Of a DNA stretch of 61,697 nt, positions 26,646 through 35,218 are shown one piece after another; the first letter of the stretch is position 1, and each line of letters opens with the position of its first letter. Source of the stretch: Amycolatopsis nivea (GTDB lineage: Bacteria; Actinomycetota; Actinomycetes; Mycobacteriales; Pseudonocardiaceae); assembly GCF_004522235.1 (NCBI RefSeq), contig NZ_SDLT01000051.1:1-61697 (forward strand), given 5' to 3'. Below the pieces are notes generated by a model that made no database searches, was not told where the DNA came from, and worked only from the letters and a program-made list of their open reading frames with translations. The translations under genes and the position numbers were made by a program.

Positions 26646-27191
26646 ATGGACGACCGTCTCCCGCGCCAGGCGACCGCCGACGACCTCCGCGCGCTCGCAC
26701 ACCCGCTGAGCTGGCGGATTCTGCGGCTGTGCCTGGATTCCGCGTGGACGAACCAGCAACTGGCGAAGCGGCTGGAGGAGCCTCCGGCGACCGTGCTGCG
26801 CCGGGTCCACGCACTCGCCGAAGCCGGGTTCCTGGTCGCCGAACCGGCCCGCCGGAGCGACCTCGGCGCCTGGGAACGCCCCTACCGGACGACGCGGCGG
26901 ACCTGGCACCTCGACCTCGACCAAGCAGGCGATCCGGCACTGACCGCACGCGTCGAATTGGCGACCCTGGACGCCCACCGAGCCGAAATGCTCGAAGCCG
27001 ACCCCACGTCGATCCAGCAAACCCGCCGCGGCGTGGTCCGGCTCAGCGACGAGGCCGCGGCCGAGCTGCAGTCGCGATTGGACGCACTGCTGGACGAGTT
27101 CGTCGCGCGCGAGGAACCGGCTGGGCGGAGGCATTCGTTCCTGTGGAGCGTGGTCGAACGCCCCGGAGAGCCGGACATCGCCGAAGACTGA
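26646..27191 (+). CDS. ArsR/winged-helix transcriptional regulator
   Basis: 181 residues. An N-terminal winged helix (about 10-75: LRALAHPLSWRILRLC, then NQQLAKRLEEPPATVLRRVH) resembles HTH_20/ArsR-like regulators, followed by a helical C-terminal part rich in charged residues (LDAHRAEMLEADP). No metal-binding Cys pattern is present. It is divergent from the M20 peptidase across 66 bases and so probably controls the peptidase/transporter operon. Effector unknown. Confidence 0.83.
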   Translation: MDDRLPRQATADDLRALAHPLSWRILRLCLDSAWTNQQLAKRLEEPPATVLRRVHALAEAGFLVAEPARRSDLGAWERPYRTTRRTWHLDLDQAGDPALTARVELATLDAHRAEMLEADPTSIQQTRRGVVRLSDEAAAELQSRLDALLDEFVAREEPAGRRHSFLWSVVERPGEPDIAED

Positions 27192-27282
27192 GGCACACGT
27201 CACATCCCTTTTGTCTGATTACCGGACTCCCCCGCGCAGCCATGCTTCAGCTCCGAAACGCACTCGACCGTGAGGAGCTGGC

Positions 27283-28506
27283 ATGACCGGCAGCGAAACC
27301 TTCCCGATGGCGCGCGAGCCACGATGCCCCTTCGCCCCCGCCCCTGGATTGACGGCGCGGCCACCGGTGTCGCGGGTGCGGCTGTGGGACGGCAGCGAGC
27401 CCTGGCTGATCACCCGGTATGCCGATGTCCGTGCGGTGCTTGCGGATCCGCGCGTCAGCGTCGATGTCGCGCAGCCTGGTTTTCCGCACACCAACGCGGT
27501 CAGCAAGGCGCGTGACGCGCGGATGAAGACGTTGATGCAGATGGATCCGCCGGAGCACACCGTTCAGCGGCGGATGCTCGCCTCGGAATTCACCGTCCGG
27601 AAAATGGCGGCGTTGCGGCCGCGTATTCAGGAGTTGGTGGACGACCTTCTTGACGGAATGCTCGCGGGGCCGAATCCAGCCGATTTGGTCGAGGCGTTCG
27701 CGATGCCCCTGCCTTCGCTGGTGATCTGCGAACTGCTCGGCGTCCCATACGCGGATCGCGACTTCTTTCAGGGAGTGGCTCGCACGCTCGTCATGGACGA
27801 CCCGGACCCGGCGCGTGCCGTGGCGGCCAGCGAAGAGCTGAATGCGTATCTGGAAGACCTCGTTGGCACGAAATCCGCCGGGCCGGGCTTGCTCGGCAAA
27901 CTGGCTCTCGCGATGTCCCCGCGCGAGATCGCGGTGCTGGGGCAGCTTCTGCTAGTGGCGGGCCACGACACCACCGCGGCCATGATCGCGCTGGGCACGG
28001 CCGTGTTGTTGACGCATCCGGAGCAGTTCCGCGATTCGGCGGATCCGGTGGAGGAATTGTTGCGCTACTTGTCGATCACGCATACCGAGGCGCGTCGCGT
28101 CGCCTTGGCGGATCTTGAAATCGGCGGGCAGGTGATCCGCGCGGGCGAGGGCATCATCGCGGTGAAGAGCACCGCGAACCGGGATCCGCTGGCCTTTCCG
28201 GATCCCGATCGCTTCGACCTCCACCGGTCCGCCCGGCACCACGTCGCGTTCGGTTACGGGCGGCACCTCTGCCTGGGTGCGCCGCTGGCGCGGGTGGAGT
28301 TGCAGGTCGCGTACTCGACGTTGCGGCGGCGGGTGCCGACGCTGGCGCTAGCGGTGCCGCTGGATCGCTTGGAGTTCAAGGAGAACGCGATCTTCTACTC
28401 GGTGCGCGAACTGCCCGTCACGTGGGCGAGCACGTTGACCACATTGCCGCCCGGATCCTCGACGAAAAACCGGCGCACGCCCCACGATTCGTCGGTCAAC
28501 GGATAA
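27283..28506 (+). CDS. Cytochrome P450
   Basis: 407 residues. I-helix LLVAGHDTTAAM (near 222), K-helix EELLRY, and haem loop FGYGRHLCLGAPLAR with the Cys ligand near 331. The soluble bacterial (CYP105/107-like) form is expected, using a ferredoxin partner that is not encoded here. The family normally ends at a sequence like RELPVTW, found here near residue 376; the frame runs on for about 30 residues that lie antisense to the VOC gene. So the usual stop seems to have been lost. Start ATG has GAGGAG ahead. Substrate unknown; no biosynthetic cluster surrounds it. Confidence 0.92.
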   Translation: MTGSETFPMAREPRCPFAPAPGLTARPPVSRVRLWDGSEPWLITRYADVRAVLADPRVSVDVAQPGFPHTNAVSKARDARMKTLMQMDPPEHTVQRRMLASEFTVRKMAALRPRIQELVDDLLDGMLAGPNPADLVEAFAMPLPSLVICELLGVPYADRDFFQGVARTLVMDDPDPARAVAASEELNAYLEDLVGTKSAGPGLLGKLALAMSPREIAVLGQLLLVAGHDTTAAMIALGTAVLLTHPEQFRDSADPVEELLRYLSITHTEARRVALADLEIGGQVIRAGEGIIAVKSTANRDPLAFPDPDRFDLHRSARHHVAFGYGRHLCLGAPLARVELQVAYSTLRRRVPTLALAVPLDRLEFKENAIFYSVRELPVTWASTLTTLPPGSSTKNRRTPHDSSVNG

Positions 28507-28766
28507 ACCACCCGCAGCCCGCGCCGGACCGACTCGGCGTGGGCTGCGTCGACTGCCTCGGGGGTGCCGAGATCGATGCCCCAGCGAGGGACGGGGTCGG
28601 TGCTTCCGGGCGGGAGGACGAGCACCTGCGCGGCCGGGTTGTCGCTGCTGCGGAGGCCGAGCGCGGGATGGTCCATGGCGACGTCGAGTCCGAGGACGTG
28701 GACGTAGAAGTCGCGGGTCGCGGCGTCGTCGGCGCCTTCGGAGTAGGCGATGATGCGTTTGATCAC
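28395..28766 (-). CDS. VOC (glyoxalase/bleomycin-resistance fold) protein
   Basis: 123 residues. beta-alpha-beta-beta-beta pattern with ATRDFYVHVLGLDV near 15-28 and the C-terminal FFVEDPGGNVVNVL, where the last metal-ligand Glu of VOC enzymes usually lies (EDPxGN). Its last 112 bases overlap the end of the convergent P450 gene. Function could be a small-molecule lyase or a binding protein; no context narrows it. Confidence 0.85.
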   Translation of the reverse strand: MIKRIIAYSEGADDAATRDFYVHVLGLDVAMDHPALGLRSSDNPAAQVLVLPPGSTDPVPRWGIDLGTPEAVDAAHAESVRRGLRVVYPLTDESWGVRRFFVEDPGGNVVNVLAHVTGSSRTE

Positions 28767-28815
28767 CCGGTGAGCGTCGCAGATCCGCCGGGCGCGGGTC
28801 TTGGAGAAAGGGGAG

Positions 28816-29487
28816 CTAGCTGCCAGCGGAGTAGGCGATGCGGCGGTGCCGTCCGGGGCGTTGGACTCGCCAGTGCCGTCCGCGCGACGAGGACCGGGCG
28901 GAGTCGCGAGCTTCCAGCGCGACGTGACGCTCCGCGAACTGTTCGGCGGTGATGCTCATCAGAACAGGGTACTTGACCTCCCCGCGGAGCAACTCGGCGT
29001 CGCGGAGCCGGCCCTCTTCCCGGAAGCCCAGCTCGCCGTGCAGCGCCAGCGAGGCGAAGTTGCTGCCGTTGACGCTCACCTCGCACGCCCGGTACCGGCA
29101 CCGTTCGAACATGAACGCCAGCAGCAGCGCGACCGCGTCGGCGGCGTAACCGCAGCGGCGGTGCTGCGGGCCGATGCCGACGCCGTAGCTGAACCGGCCG
29201 GAGAACGGGTCCGTTTCGACCCACACGGAGCCGACCAGCGTCCGGTTGTGCAGGGTCTCGATCGCGAAGTGGAAGCCGTCCGGGGAGGAGTGGCCGCGGT
29301 GCGTCGCCCAGTGCCGGTAGCCGCCGACCTGCGGATCGCGCGCCCGGACCGAGTCCCGGTCGAATCCGGCGAGGGTGCGCTGGTCGCCGGGGCGGACCTC
29401 GCGCAGCCGCACCTTCCGTCCGACCTCGTCGACCCGCCACGGGGCGACGGCGCCGGACCCGGGCCGCCGAGACGCATTCGTGATCAT
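28816..29487 (-). CDS. GNAT-family N-acetyltransferase
   Basis: 223 residues from the ATG at 29487. The RimJ/RimL-type pattern is visible: VRLREVRPGDQRTL at about 26-39, the acetyl-CoA loop IGPQHRRCGYAADA near 122, and SVNGSNFASLALHGELGF near 158 that closes the fold. A basic, Ser/Arg-rich tail follows from about 200. It probably acetylates a protein N-terminus or a small amine. Single gene between the VOC gene and a membrane protein. Confidence 0.83.
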   Translation of the reverse strand: MITNASRRPGSGAVAPWRVDEVGRKVRLREVRPGDQRTLAGFDRDSVRARDPQVGGYRHWATHRGHSSPDGFHFAIETLHNRTLVGSVWVETDPFSGRFSYGVGIGPQHRRCGYAADAVALLLAFMFERCRYRACEVSVNGSNFASLALHGELGFREEGRLRDAELLRGEVKYPVLMSITAEQFAERHVALEARDSARSSSRGRHWRVQRPGRHRRIAYSAGS

Positions 29488-29555
29488 CGGGAGTGATGGT
29501 ACCGGGCCGCGCCCTGGCGCGTTCCAGAGAATCCCCCGTTCGGTTCCCGGCTTGG

Positions 29556-30545
29556 TTACTCGCCGCAGTTTCCCTTGGTGGGCAACGGTTTGTCCGGGTC
29601 GAACTGGCCCGGTGCCCGGCTCATCGAGGGACCGCCGTAGTCCGGGTCGCTGAACGCGGGCGCGAGGTCCTCGGGGTTGCCCGTGCGGCACGCGATGCTG
29701 GTGTAGAACCCGCCGCCGTCGCCGGTCCACAGCCCGCGGCTGCCCGGCGCCCACCGCGGGCCGCTGCGCAGGACGTAGTCGCGGTCGACCCGGACGAACG
29801 GTTCCAGATCGGCGGGGCCGTAGACGACGCGGCTGCCCGGGTCGAAGGCGTAGGCCACCACGTAGGAGACGTGCACCGTCAGCTCGCCGGATGCGCCGGG
29901 GCGGACGGTCATCCTCCCCGTCATCCGCGGCGGCACGGGAAGCAGGTGGTAGCCCTCGGCGAAGTAGGTCACGTAGCCCTGGACGTGGGCTTCCAGGTCC
30001 TTGCGCGCGTCCGGGGCAAAGAGACCGACGTACCCGGACGGATGCCGCCCGACCTGGGTGTCCGGGTCGAACTGCGCGATCTCGACCGCGTGCTTGACCT
30101 GTTCCTGCGCCTCGCCCACCTGCTTCGCGGAGAATGTGCCGACCTTCGCCGGGGCCGGGATCTTGAGCCCGGCGATGCCCTCGGGCCAGTTCTGCGCCGG
30201 GGTGTCGAGGAACGGCCGGGTCAGGTCGACGTGCCCGGAGTCCGGGAGATCGGTCGGCGCGGGCGCGGTGGTGGTGGTCAGCGCGGGTGCGGCAGGAGTG
30301 CTCCCGGCGACCTCCTCCGCGCGCGTCCCCTGCTTCCACAGGTAGAACCCCGCCGCCGCCACGACGATCACCACCGCGCCCCAGATGGCGGCCAGCCTGC
30401 GCCGACGCGCGCGGCGGCGGCCGCGGCGCAGGCCGGTCCAGGCTTCCTTCTCGGCGTGCCGCTGCCAATCCGGGTCCATCAGGTCCGGATGGCTCTCGAT
30501 GTCGTGCTCGTCCACGTGCCCCCGCCTGTCTCGTCGATCTCGCAT
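29556..30545 (-). CDS. Single-pass membrane protein of unknown function
   Basis: 329 residues. A short acidic cytoplasmic start, a strongly basic patch (GRRRARRRRLAA near 41-52), one transmembrane helix near 53-69 and a Pro/Thr-rich linker (about 82-100) lead to a 230-residue extracytoplasmic domain. No enzyme motif was recognised. The topology is N-in/C-out. An internal ATG near residue 23 is an alternative start. It may be an envelope protein of actinomycetes; no partner gene is evident. Confidence 0.75.
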   Translation of the reverse strand: MRDRRDRRGHVDEHDIESHPDLMDPDWQRHAEKEAWTGLRRGRRRARRRRLAAIWGAVVIVVAAAGFYLWKQGTRAEEVAGSTPAAPALTTTTAPAPTDLPDSGHVDLTRPFLDTPAQNWPEGIAGLKIPAPAKVGTFSAKQVGEAQEQVKHAVEIAQFDPDTQVGRHPSGYVGLFAPDARKDLEAHVQGYVTYFAEGYHLLPVPPRMTGRMTVRPGASGELTVHVSYVVAYAFDPGSRVVYGPADLEPFVRVDRDYVLRSGPRWAPGSRGLWTGDGGGFYTSIACRTGNPEDLAPAFSDPDYGGPSMSRAPGQFDPDKPLPTKGNCGE

Positions 30546-30618
30546 CGAAAGATCGACAACCGCGAGCAGGCGTTACGAGCGGCCGGGCTTCGCAATCATT
30601 TCGGAATCCAAGCGGGGT

Positions 30619-30996
30619 TCAAATCAATTTGCACGGAATGTCGGCATTCTCGTCGAGATGATACGAAGCGCACACGCGGTGGTAACCGTCCGCGATCACC
30701 AGGTCGTCGGCCGTCTCGAACCCGGGGTGGCCGTGCCCTCGGACGAGCAGGACCGGCGAGAGCGCTTTGCCGTCCTTGACCTTCTCGAGGTCCTTCGCGA
30801 CGTGCGCGTTGTCTTCCGGGAGAAGCTTCAGCTTGCTGGCCCGGAGGATGTCCTTCGCTTTGCGGTGCGTCAGCTTCGCGTCTTTCAGCTGATCGACCAG
30901 ACGAGTCGCGATGTCCTCGGGCGCGACCAGGGTGAGATAGTCGAATGCCGCCGGATAATCGTGCTCGTCCGGTTCATCTTTCCAGTGTTCCTTCAC
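30619..30996 (-). CDS. Small ParB-like/sulfiredoxin-fold protein
   Basis: 125 residues, acidic N-terminus. The C-terminal VIADGYHRVCASYHL recalls the DGxHR motif of the ParB/sulfiredoxin fold, which binds or hydrolyses nucleotides. The usual start of that fold (a substrate-contact strand) is visible as LSPVLLVRGHG. It stands alone, so no chromosome-partition role is implied. It may be a nuclease-like or kinase-like stand-alone protein of unknown function. Confidence 0.6.
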   Translation of the reverse strand: MKEHWKDEPDEHDYPAAFDYLTLVAPEDIATRLVDQLKDAKLTHRKAKDILRASKLKLLPEDNAHVAKDLEKVKDGKALSPVLLVRGHGHPGFETADDLVIADGYHRVCASYHLDENADIPCKLI

Positions 30997-31071
30997 GACG
31001 CCTCCCTCGATTCGACGGGAGCCATTGTCGTCCGGTCGCGGGCGGGCGGGCCAGGTCCGAAGCGGTACGCG

Positions 31072-31689
31072 TCAGCGGCGGATCAGCCCCTGCGCCTTCC
31101 CCGCCGCCACCGCAGCGGTCCGGGAATCCACGCCGAGCTTCGTGTAAATGTGCACCAGATGCGATTTCACCGTCGCCTGGCTCAAAAACAGCCGTTTGCT
31201 GATCTCCAGGTTCGACAATCCGTCGGCGACCAGACCCAGCACCTCGATTTCCCGCGGCGACAACGCGGCCGCCGGGGTGCGCATGCGGTTCATCAGCCGG
31301 TGCGCGACCGCGAGAGCCAACACGGTCTGTCCGGTGGCGGCGTTGCGCACCGCGGCGGCGAGGTCTTCCGGCGGGGCGTCCTTCAGCAGGTATCCGGTCG
31401 CGCCCGCTTCGATCGCGGCCAGGATGTCGCCGTCGGTGTCGTACGTCGTCAGGACCAGGACTTTCGGCGCGTCGGCCGCCGCGGTGATCGCGGCCGTTGC
31501 TTCGGAGCCGTGCATTCCGGAGCCGAATTGGAGGTCCATCAGCACGACGTCCACGCCTGCCGCCAGCCGCACGGCCTCTTCGGCGGAGGACGCTTCGGCG
31601 ACGACTTCCAGGTCCGGTTCGGTTTCCAGGACGGCGCGCAATCCGGCGCGGACGACGGGGTGGTCGTCGGCCAGCAGGAGGCGGATCAT
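31072..31689 (-). CDS. Two-component response regulator, NarL/LuxR family
   Basis: 205 residues from the ATG overlapping the kinase stop (ATGA). Receiver domain with D8-D9 and phosphoacceptor D52 (VVLMDLQFG), then a LuxR HTH (LSPREIEVLGLVADG, TVKSHLVHIYTKLG). Translationally coupled to the kinase gene and divergent from a MacB-like ABC operon at 33.0 kb, which is its likely target. Confidence 0.92.
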   Translation of the reverse strand: MIRLLLADDHPVVRAGLRAVLETEPDLEVVAEASSAEEAVRLAAGVDVVLMDLQFGSGMHGSEATAAITAAADAPKVLVLTTYDTDGDILAAIEAGATGYLLKDAPPEDLAAAVRNAATGQTVLALAVAHRLMNRMRTPAAALSPREIEVLGLVADGLSNLEISKRLFLSQATVKSHLVHIYTKLGVDSRTAAVAAGKAQGLIRR

Positions 31690-32861
31690 CGCGGGTCCAC
31701 GGGGAAGCTCACGGCCAGCGCGGTGCCGTTGCCGGGCGACGATTCCACCGTCCACGAGCCGCCGAGGGAGCGGGCGCGGGCGCGCATCGCGGGCAGGCCG
31801 AAGCCGCTGCCGCCGCGCACTTCCTGCGGGTCGAAGCCGATGCCGTCGTCCACGGCGTCCAGGGTGATGCTCGTGTCCATGTAACTCAAGGTCAGCTCGG
31901 CGCGGCCGGCCGCCGCGTGCCGGACGGTGTTGGCCAGCGCCGACTGGGCGATCCGCAGCAAGGCGACCTCGTACGCGGTCGGCACGTCGAACGGGGTGCC
32001 GCTGAGGTGAAAGTGGACAGTCAGGCCGGAACGCTGTTGCGTGGTCGCGCACAGGCGTTCCAGTGCCGCGGGCAAGGACGCGCCTTCCAGTTCCACCGGG
32101 GCCAGTGCGTAGACGAGGCGGCGGGCTTCGGTGAGGTTGTCCTGGGCGGCTTGCCGGGCTTGCGTGACGTGCGGGACCGCGGCGTCGGGACGGTCCGGCA
32201 GCGCGCGCTCGGCGGCACGGAGCAGCAGGTGGATGCTCGAAAGACCCTGCGCGAGGGTGTCGTGGATTTCCCGCGCGAGGCGTTCCCGTTCGGCCAGCAC
32301 GCCCGCGGAGTGTTCCATCGCGGCGAGGTCGTTGCGGGTCTCGCGGAGCTCCTCGATGAGCTGCCGCCGTTGCTCGCTCTCGCGGTAGAGCGCCTGGTAG
32401 CCGAGCACGGTGGCGATCGCGACCGCCGCCCCGAGCGCCGGGCCGATGATCACGCCGACGCTGAATCCGCCTTGGTGGCGCGTGAAACCGGCGATCGCCA
32501 GCACCGTGCTCAGCGCGACGACGGCCGGGCCCCAGCGCGTCGGCAGCAGGTGCATTTGCAGGAAGTACAGCGGGAAAGCCAGCCACACCCCGTCGGGCGT
32601 GAGCCACAGCAGCACGAGCCACGCGACGCCCAATACGGCCAGCCACCCGGCCGTCGCGCCCGGCAACCGGCCGACGCGAGGCAGCAGCGGGCCCGCGGTG
32701 TAGACGCCGCCCATCACCAACGCGCCCGCCAGCACCGCGGGCGCGTGCGGCACCCCGTCGGCGAACGCGCGCGCGACGGCGAGCACCAGCAGCCCGGCGA
32801 GCAGGAGGTGCAGGCAGACGCGCAGCACGCGCAACGGCCGGTCGAGGGTGTGCGGGTTCAC
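31686..32861 (-). CDS. Sensor histidine kinase (HisKA_3), LiaS/DesK-like
   Basis: 391 residues. About five membrane helices up to residue 155, a coiled segment (ESEQRRQLIEELRETRNDL), and the phospho-acceptor H200 in REIHDTLAQGLSSIH. HATPase_c follows with SALANTVRHAA and SGFGLPAMRARARSLGG. Such intramembrane sensors next to ABC exporters usually detect antimicrobial peptides or envelope damage. The neighbouring divergent exporter genes support that, though the ligand is unknown. Confidence 0.92.
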   Translation of the reverse strand: MNPHTLDRPLRVLRVCLHLLLAGLLVLAVARAFADGVPHAPAVLAGALVMGGVYTAGPLLPRVGRLPGATAGWLAVLGVAWLVLLWLTPDGVWLAFPLYFLQMHLLPTRWGPAVVALSTVLAIAGFTRHQGGFSVGVIIGPALGAAVAIATVLGYQALYRESEQRRQLIEELRETRNDLAAMEHSAGVLAERERLAREIHDTLAQGLSSIHLLLRAAERALPDRPDAAVPHVTQARQAAQDNLTEARRLVYALAPVELEGASLPAALERLCATTQQRSGLTVHFHLSGTPFDVPTAYEVALLRIAQSALANTVRHAAAGRAELTLSYMDTSITLDAVDDGIGFDPQEVRGGSGFGLPAMRARARSLGGSWTVESSPGNGTALAVSFPVDPR

Positions 32862-33032
32862 GAAAGCGGCTACCTCCCCCGCCGATTGTCCGGGTCCCGG
32901 GCGGAATCCGCATCAATCGAAAGGTTGAGCGGCGAGTGCACCCATCGATTCCCGGGAGACCGTCCGCGGCGCGATGTCCCCGCGCCCCGGCCGGACGAGG
33001 GTGGGAAGCACACCGAGAAGGAAGGGACGCAC

Positions 33033-34049
33033 ATGTTCGTCGCGTGGCGGGATCTGCGCTTCGCCAAGGGGCGGTTCGCGTTGATGGGAACCGTCGTCGT
33101 GCTGATGACGTTGCTGGTCGGGCTGTTGTCCGGGCTGACCGCGGGGCTGGCCGCGCAGAGCACGTCCGCGATCACCGGGTTGAAGGCAGACCACCTGGTC
33201 TTCGCCGAACCCGGCAGCGGATCGCTCTCATTCGGACAGTCCACAGTGACCCGTGCGCAAGCCGAGCAGTACGCCCGGGTCCCGGGGGTGACCAGCGCGG
33301 AGCCGATCGCGATCAGCACGGCCAGCGCGGCGGTCGGCGAGCGCACCGCGACCTTGGCGGCGTTCGGAGTCCAAACCCAGCGCCCGGGCACCGCGGTGCT
33401 GTCCACCGAGGCGGCTGACGCGTTGAAGGCCCGCGAAGGCGATCAGCTCACCTTGCAAGGCCAGAAAGTCACCGTGTCCGCCATCTCCGGGGACGCGTCC
33501 TACAGCCATCTCCCAGTGGTGTGGACGCACCTCGCCGGTCCAAACGCGACAATGCTCGCGCTGACCACCGACCCGTCCGCCGATCTCGCCGCCGCGGACG
33601 CCCGCCTCGGCACCCGGACCGTCACGAAGGACGACGCGTTGTCCGCAATCGGTTCGTATTCGGCGGAAAACGGCTCGCTCCAGCTCATGCGCGGCTTCCT
33701 GTTCGTGATCTCCGCGCTGGTGATCGGCGCGTTCTTCACCGTGTGGACAATCCAGCGCAGCCGTGACATCGCGGTGCTGAAAGCGCTCGGCGCGACGACG
33801 AAGTACCTGCTGCGGGACGCGCTCGGCCAGGTCGTCGTGCTGCTGGTCGGCGGGACCGCGCTCGGGACCGGGCTCGCCGCGGCGCTCGGAGCGGTCGCGT
33901 CCGGGACGGTGCCGTTCATGCTCAGCGCGGGCACCTTGCTCGGCCCGGCGGCGGTGCTCGTGGCCCTCGGGGTGCTCGGCGCCGCGCTCGCGGTCCGCCG
34001 CATCACGTCCGTCGACCCGCTGACCGCCCTCACCTCCGGAGCGCACTGA
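33033..34049 (+). CDS. ABC transporter permease (MacB/FtsX type)
   Basis: 338 residues from ATG 33033 with AAGGGA upstream. N-terminal helix (about 16-40), a large extracytoplasmic domain (about 45-225) and three C-terminal helices in the FtsX domain (from LMRGFLFVISALVIGAFF to the end). It overlaps the ATP-binding gene by one base (TGATG). The architecture fits a mechanotransmission exporter of the MacB/LolE kind, not an importer. It is divergent from the two-component operon. Confidence 0.88.
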   Translation: MFVAWRDLRFAKGRFALMGTVVVLMTLLVGLLSGLTAGLAAQSTSAITGLKADHLVFAEPGSGSLSFGQSTVTRAQAEQYARVPGVTSAEPIAISTASAAVGERTATLAAFGVQTQRPGTAVLSTEAADALKAREGDQLTLQGQKVTVSAISGDASYSHLPVVWTHLAGPNATMLALTTDPSADLAAADARLGTRTVTKDDALSAIGSYSAENGSLQLMRGFLFVISALVIGAFFTVWTIQRSRDIAVLKALGATTKYLLRDALGQVVVLLVGGTALGTGLAAALGAVASGTVPFMLSAGTLLGPAAVLVALGVLGAALAVRRITSVDPLTALTSGAH

Positions 34050-34747
34050 TGAGCCTGCACCTGTCCGGCATCACCCTCACCTACCCCGACGGCGATGCCC
34101 GCCTCACCGCACTCGACCAGGTCGACCTCCACGTGCCCGCCGGGAGCGTCGCCGCGGTGGTCGGACCGTCCGGGTCCGGCAAATCGAGCCTGCTGGCCGT
34201 CGCCGCGACGCTCATCCGGCCTGATCGCGGAAGCGTGGTCGTCGGCGGCGTCGACACCACTGATCTGGACCGCGCCGCGCTGGCGGAACTGCGGCGCACC
34301 AAGATCGGGATCGTGTTCCAGCAACCGAATCTGCTCGCGTCGCTCACCGCGGCGGAACAGCTGGAAGTCATGGCGCACCTGAGCGGAACGCCGCGCCGCG
34401 AGGCGGCGAAACGGGCCGCGGAGTTGCTCGACGCCGTCGGGCTGGCCGATCGCGCGACGCACCGGCCCGGCCGTCTTTCCGGCGGACAGCAGCAACGGGT
34501 CAACATCGCGCGCGCCTTGATGAACGAGCCCGCCGTGCTGCTGGTCGACGAACCGACGAGCGCGCTGGACCAGGACCGCGGCGCGGCGGTGATCGATCTG
34601 CTCACTACGATCACGCATCAACAGGCGACGGCAACCGTGCTGGTCACCCACGACCGCTCCCACCTCGAAGGGGTCGACTCGGTGCACGAGGTCGTCGACG
34701 GACGGATCCACCAGCCGGCCCGGGCCGGCGCCGAGGAGAACCGATGA
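34049..34747 (+). CDS. ABC transporter ATP-binding protein (MacB/LolD type)
   Basis: 232 residues. Walker A GPSGSGKSS with K45, Q-loop VFQQPNLL, signature LSGGQQQRVNIARAL, Walker B VLLVDEPTSALD and switch His in TVLVTHDRSH. It partners the preceding permease. It overlaps the next gene by ATGA, so all three are one transcript. Confidence 0.93.
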   Translation: MSLHLSGITLTYPDGDARLTALDQVDLHVPAGSVAAVVGPSGSGKSSLLAVAATLIRPDRGSVVVGGVDTTDLDRAALAELRRTKIGIVFQQPNLLASLTAAEQLEVMAHLSGTPRREAAKRAAELLDAVGLADRATHRPGRLSGGQQQRVNIARALMNEPAVLLVDEPTSALDQDRGAAVIDLLTTITHQQATATVLVTHDRSHLEGVDSVHEVVDGRIHQPARAGAEENR

Positions 34748-35166
34748 CGAAGAAAATCTACTGGGCCGCCGCGATCTACACGATCCTCGGCCTGCTCGGC
34801 GGGCTGTACTACCGCGAGCTGACCAAGGCGGAGCACTTCACCGGCGACACCCAGCTGTCCATTGTGCACACTCACCTGCTCGCGCTCGGGACGCTCGTGT
34901 TCCTGATCGTCCTGGTGCTGGACAAGGTGTTCACGCTCTCGGCGACGAGGTCGTTCGCGCCGTTCTTCTGGATTTACCACGCCGGGATGCTCGTCACGGT
35001 CGGCGGAATGGTCGTGCACGGCACGCTCACCGTGCTGGGCAAGGAATCCGGCGCGGCGATCGCCGGGATCGCCGGCCTGGGGCACATTCTGCTGACGGTC
35101 GCGTTCGTCCTGTTGTTCGTCGGTCTCCACGGCCGGATCTGGAAGCCCGCCGAGTCGAAGGCGTGA
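34744..35166 (+). CDS. DUF2871 family four-helix membrane protein
   Basis: 140 residues, four hydrophobic helices, with conserved His in helix 2 (SIVHTHLLALG) and others (FFWIYHAGM; VHGTL). The N-terminal IYWAAAIYTILGLLGGLYYRE is typical of DUF2871. The paired His in helices might bind a metal or haem; that is speculative. It is coupled to the ABC genes by ATGA, so it may assist the exporter. A long hairpin follows right after the stop. Confidence 0.83.
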   Translation: MTKKIYWAAAIYTILGLLGGLYYRELTKAEHFTGDTQLSIVHTHLLALGTLVFLIVLVLDKVFTLSATRSFAPFFWIYHAGMLVTVGGMVVHGTLTVLGKESGAAIAGIAGLGHILLTVAFVLLFVGLHGRIWKPAESKA

Positions 35167-35215
35167 CGTGAAGGACTCCTTGAGGGAATCTCATTCCCTC
35201 AAGGAGCCCTTCACG
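35167..35215. terminator. Long repeated hairpin between convergent genes (copy 1)
   Basis: 22-base arms (35168-35189 and 35193-35214) with one mismatch and a 3-base loop, starting GTGAAGGACTCCTTGAGGG. It begins 2 bases after the DUF2871 stop and ends 4 bases before the MFS stop. A near copy lies at 46881-46927 in the same kind of position. Likely a bidirectional terminator spread as a repeat family. Confidence 0.8.
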
Positions 35216-35218
35216 GAC

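Noticed and set aside
27283..28506. P450 as part of a secondary-metabolite cluster
   Set aside because: No polyketide, peptide or terpene synthase, ferredoxin or export genes are near it.
29487..30468. Upstream extension of the GNAT gene into a long frame
   Set aside because: The extension is antisense-frame noise over the membrane-protein gene and lacks any acetyltransferase motif.
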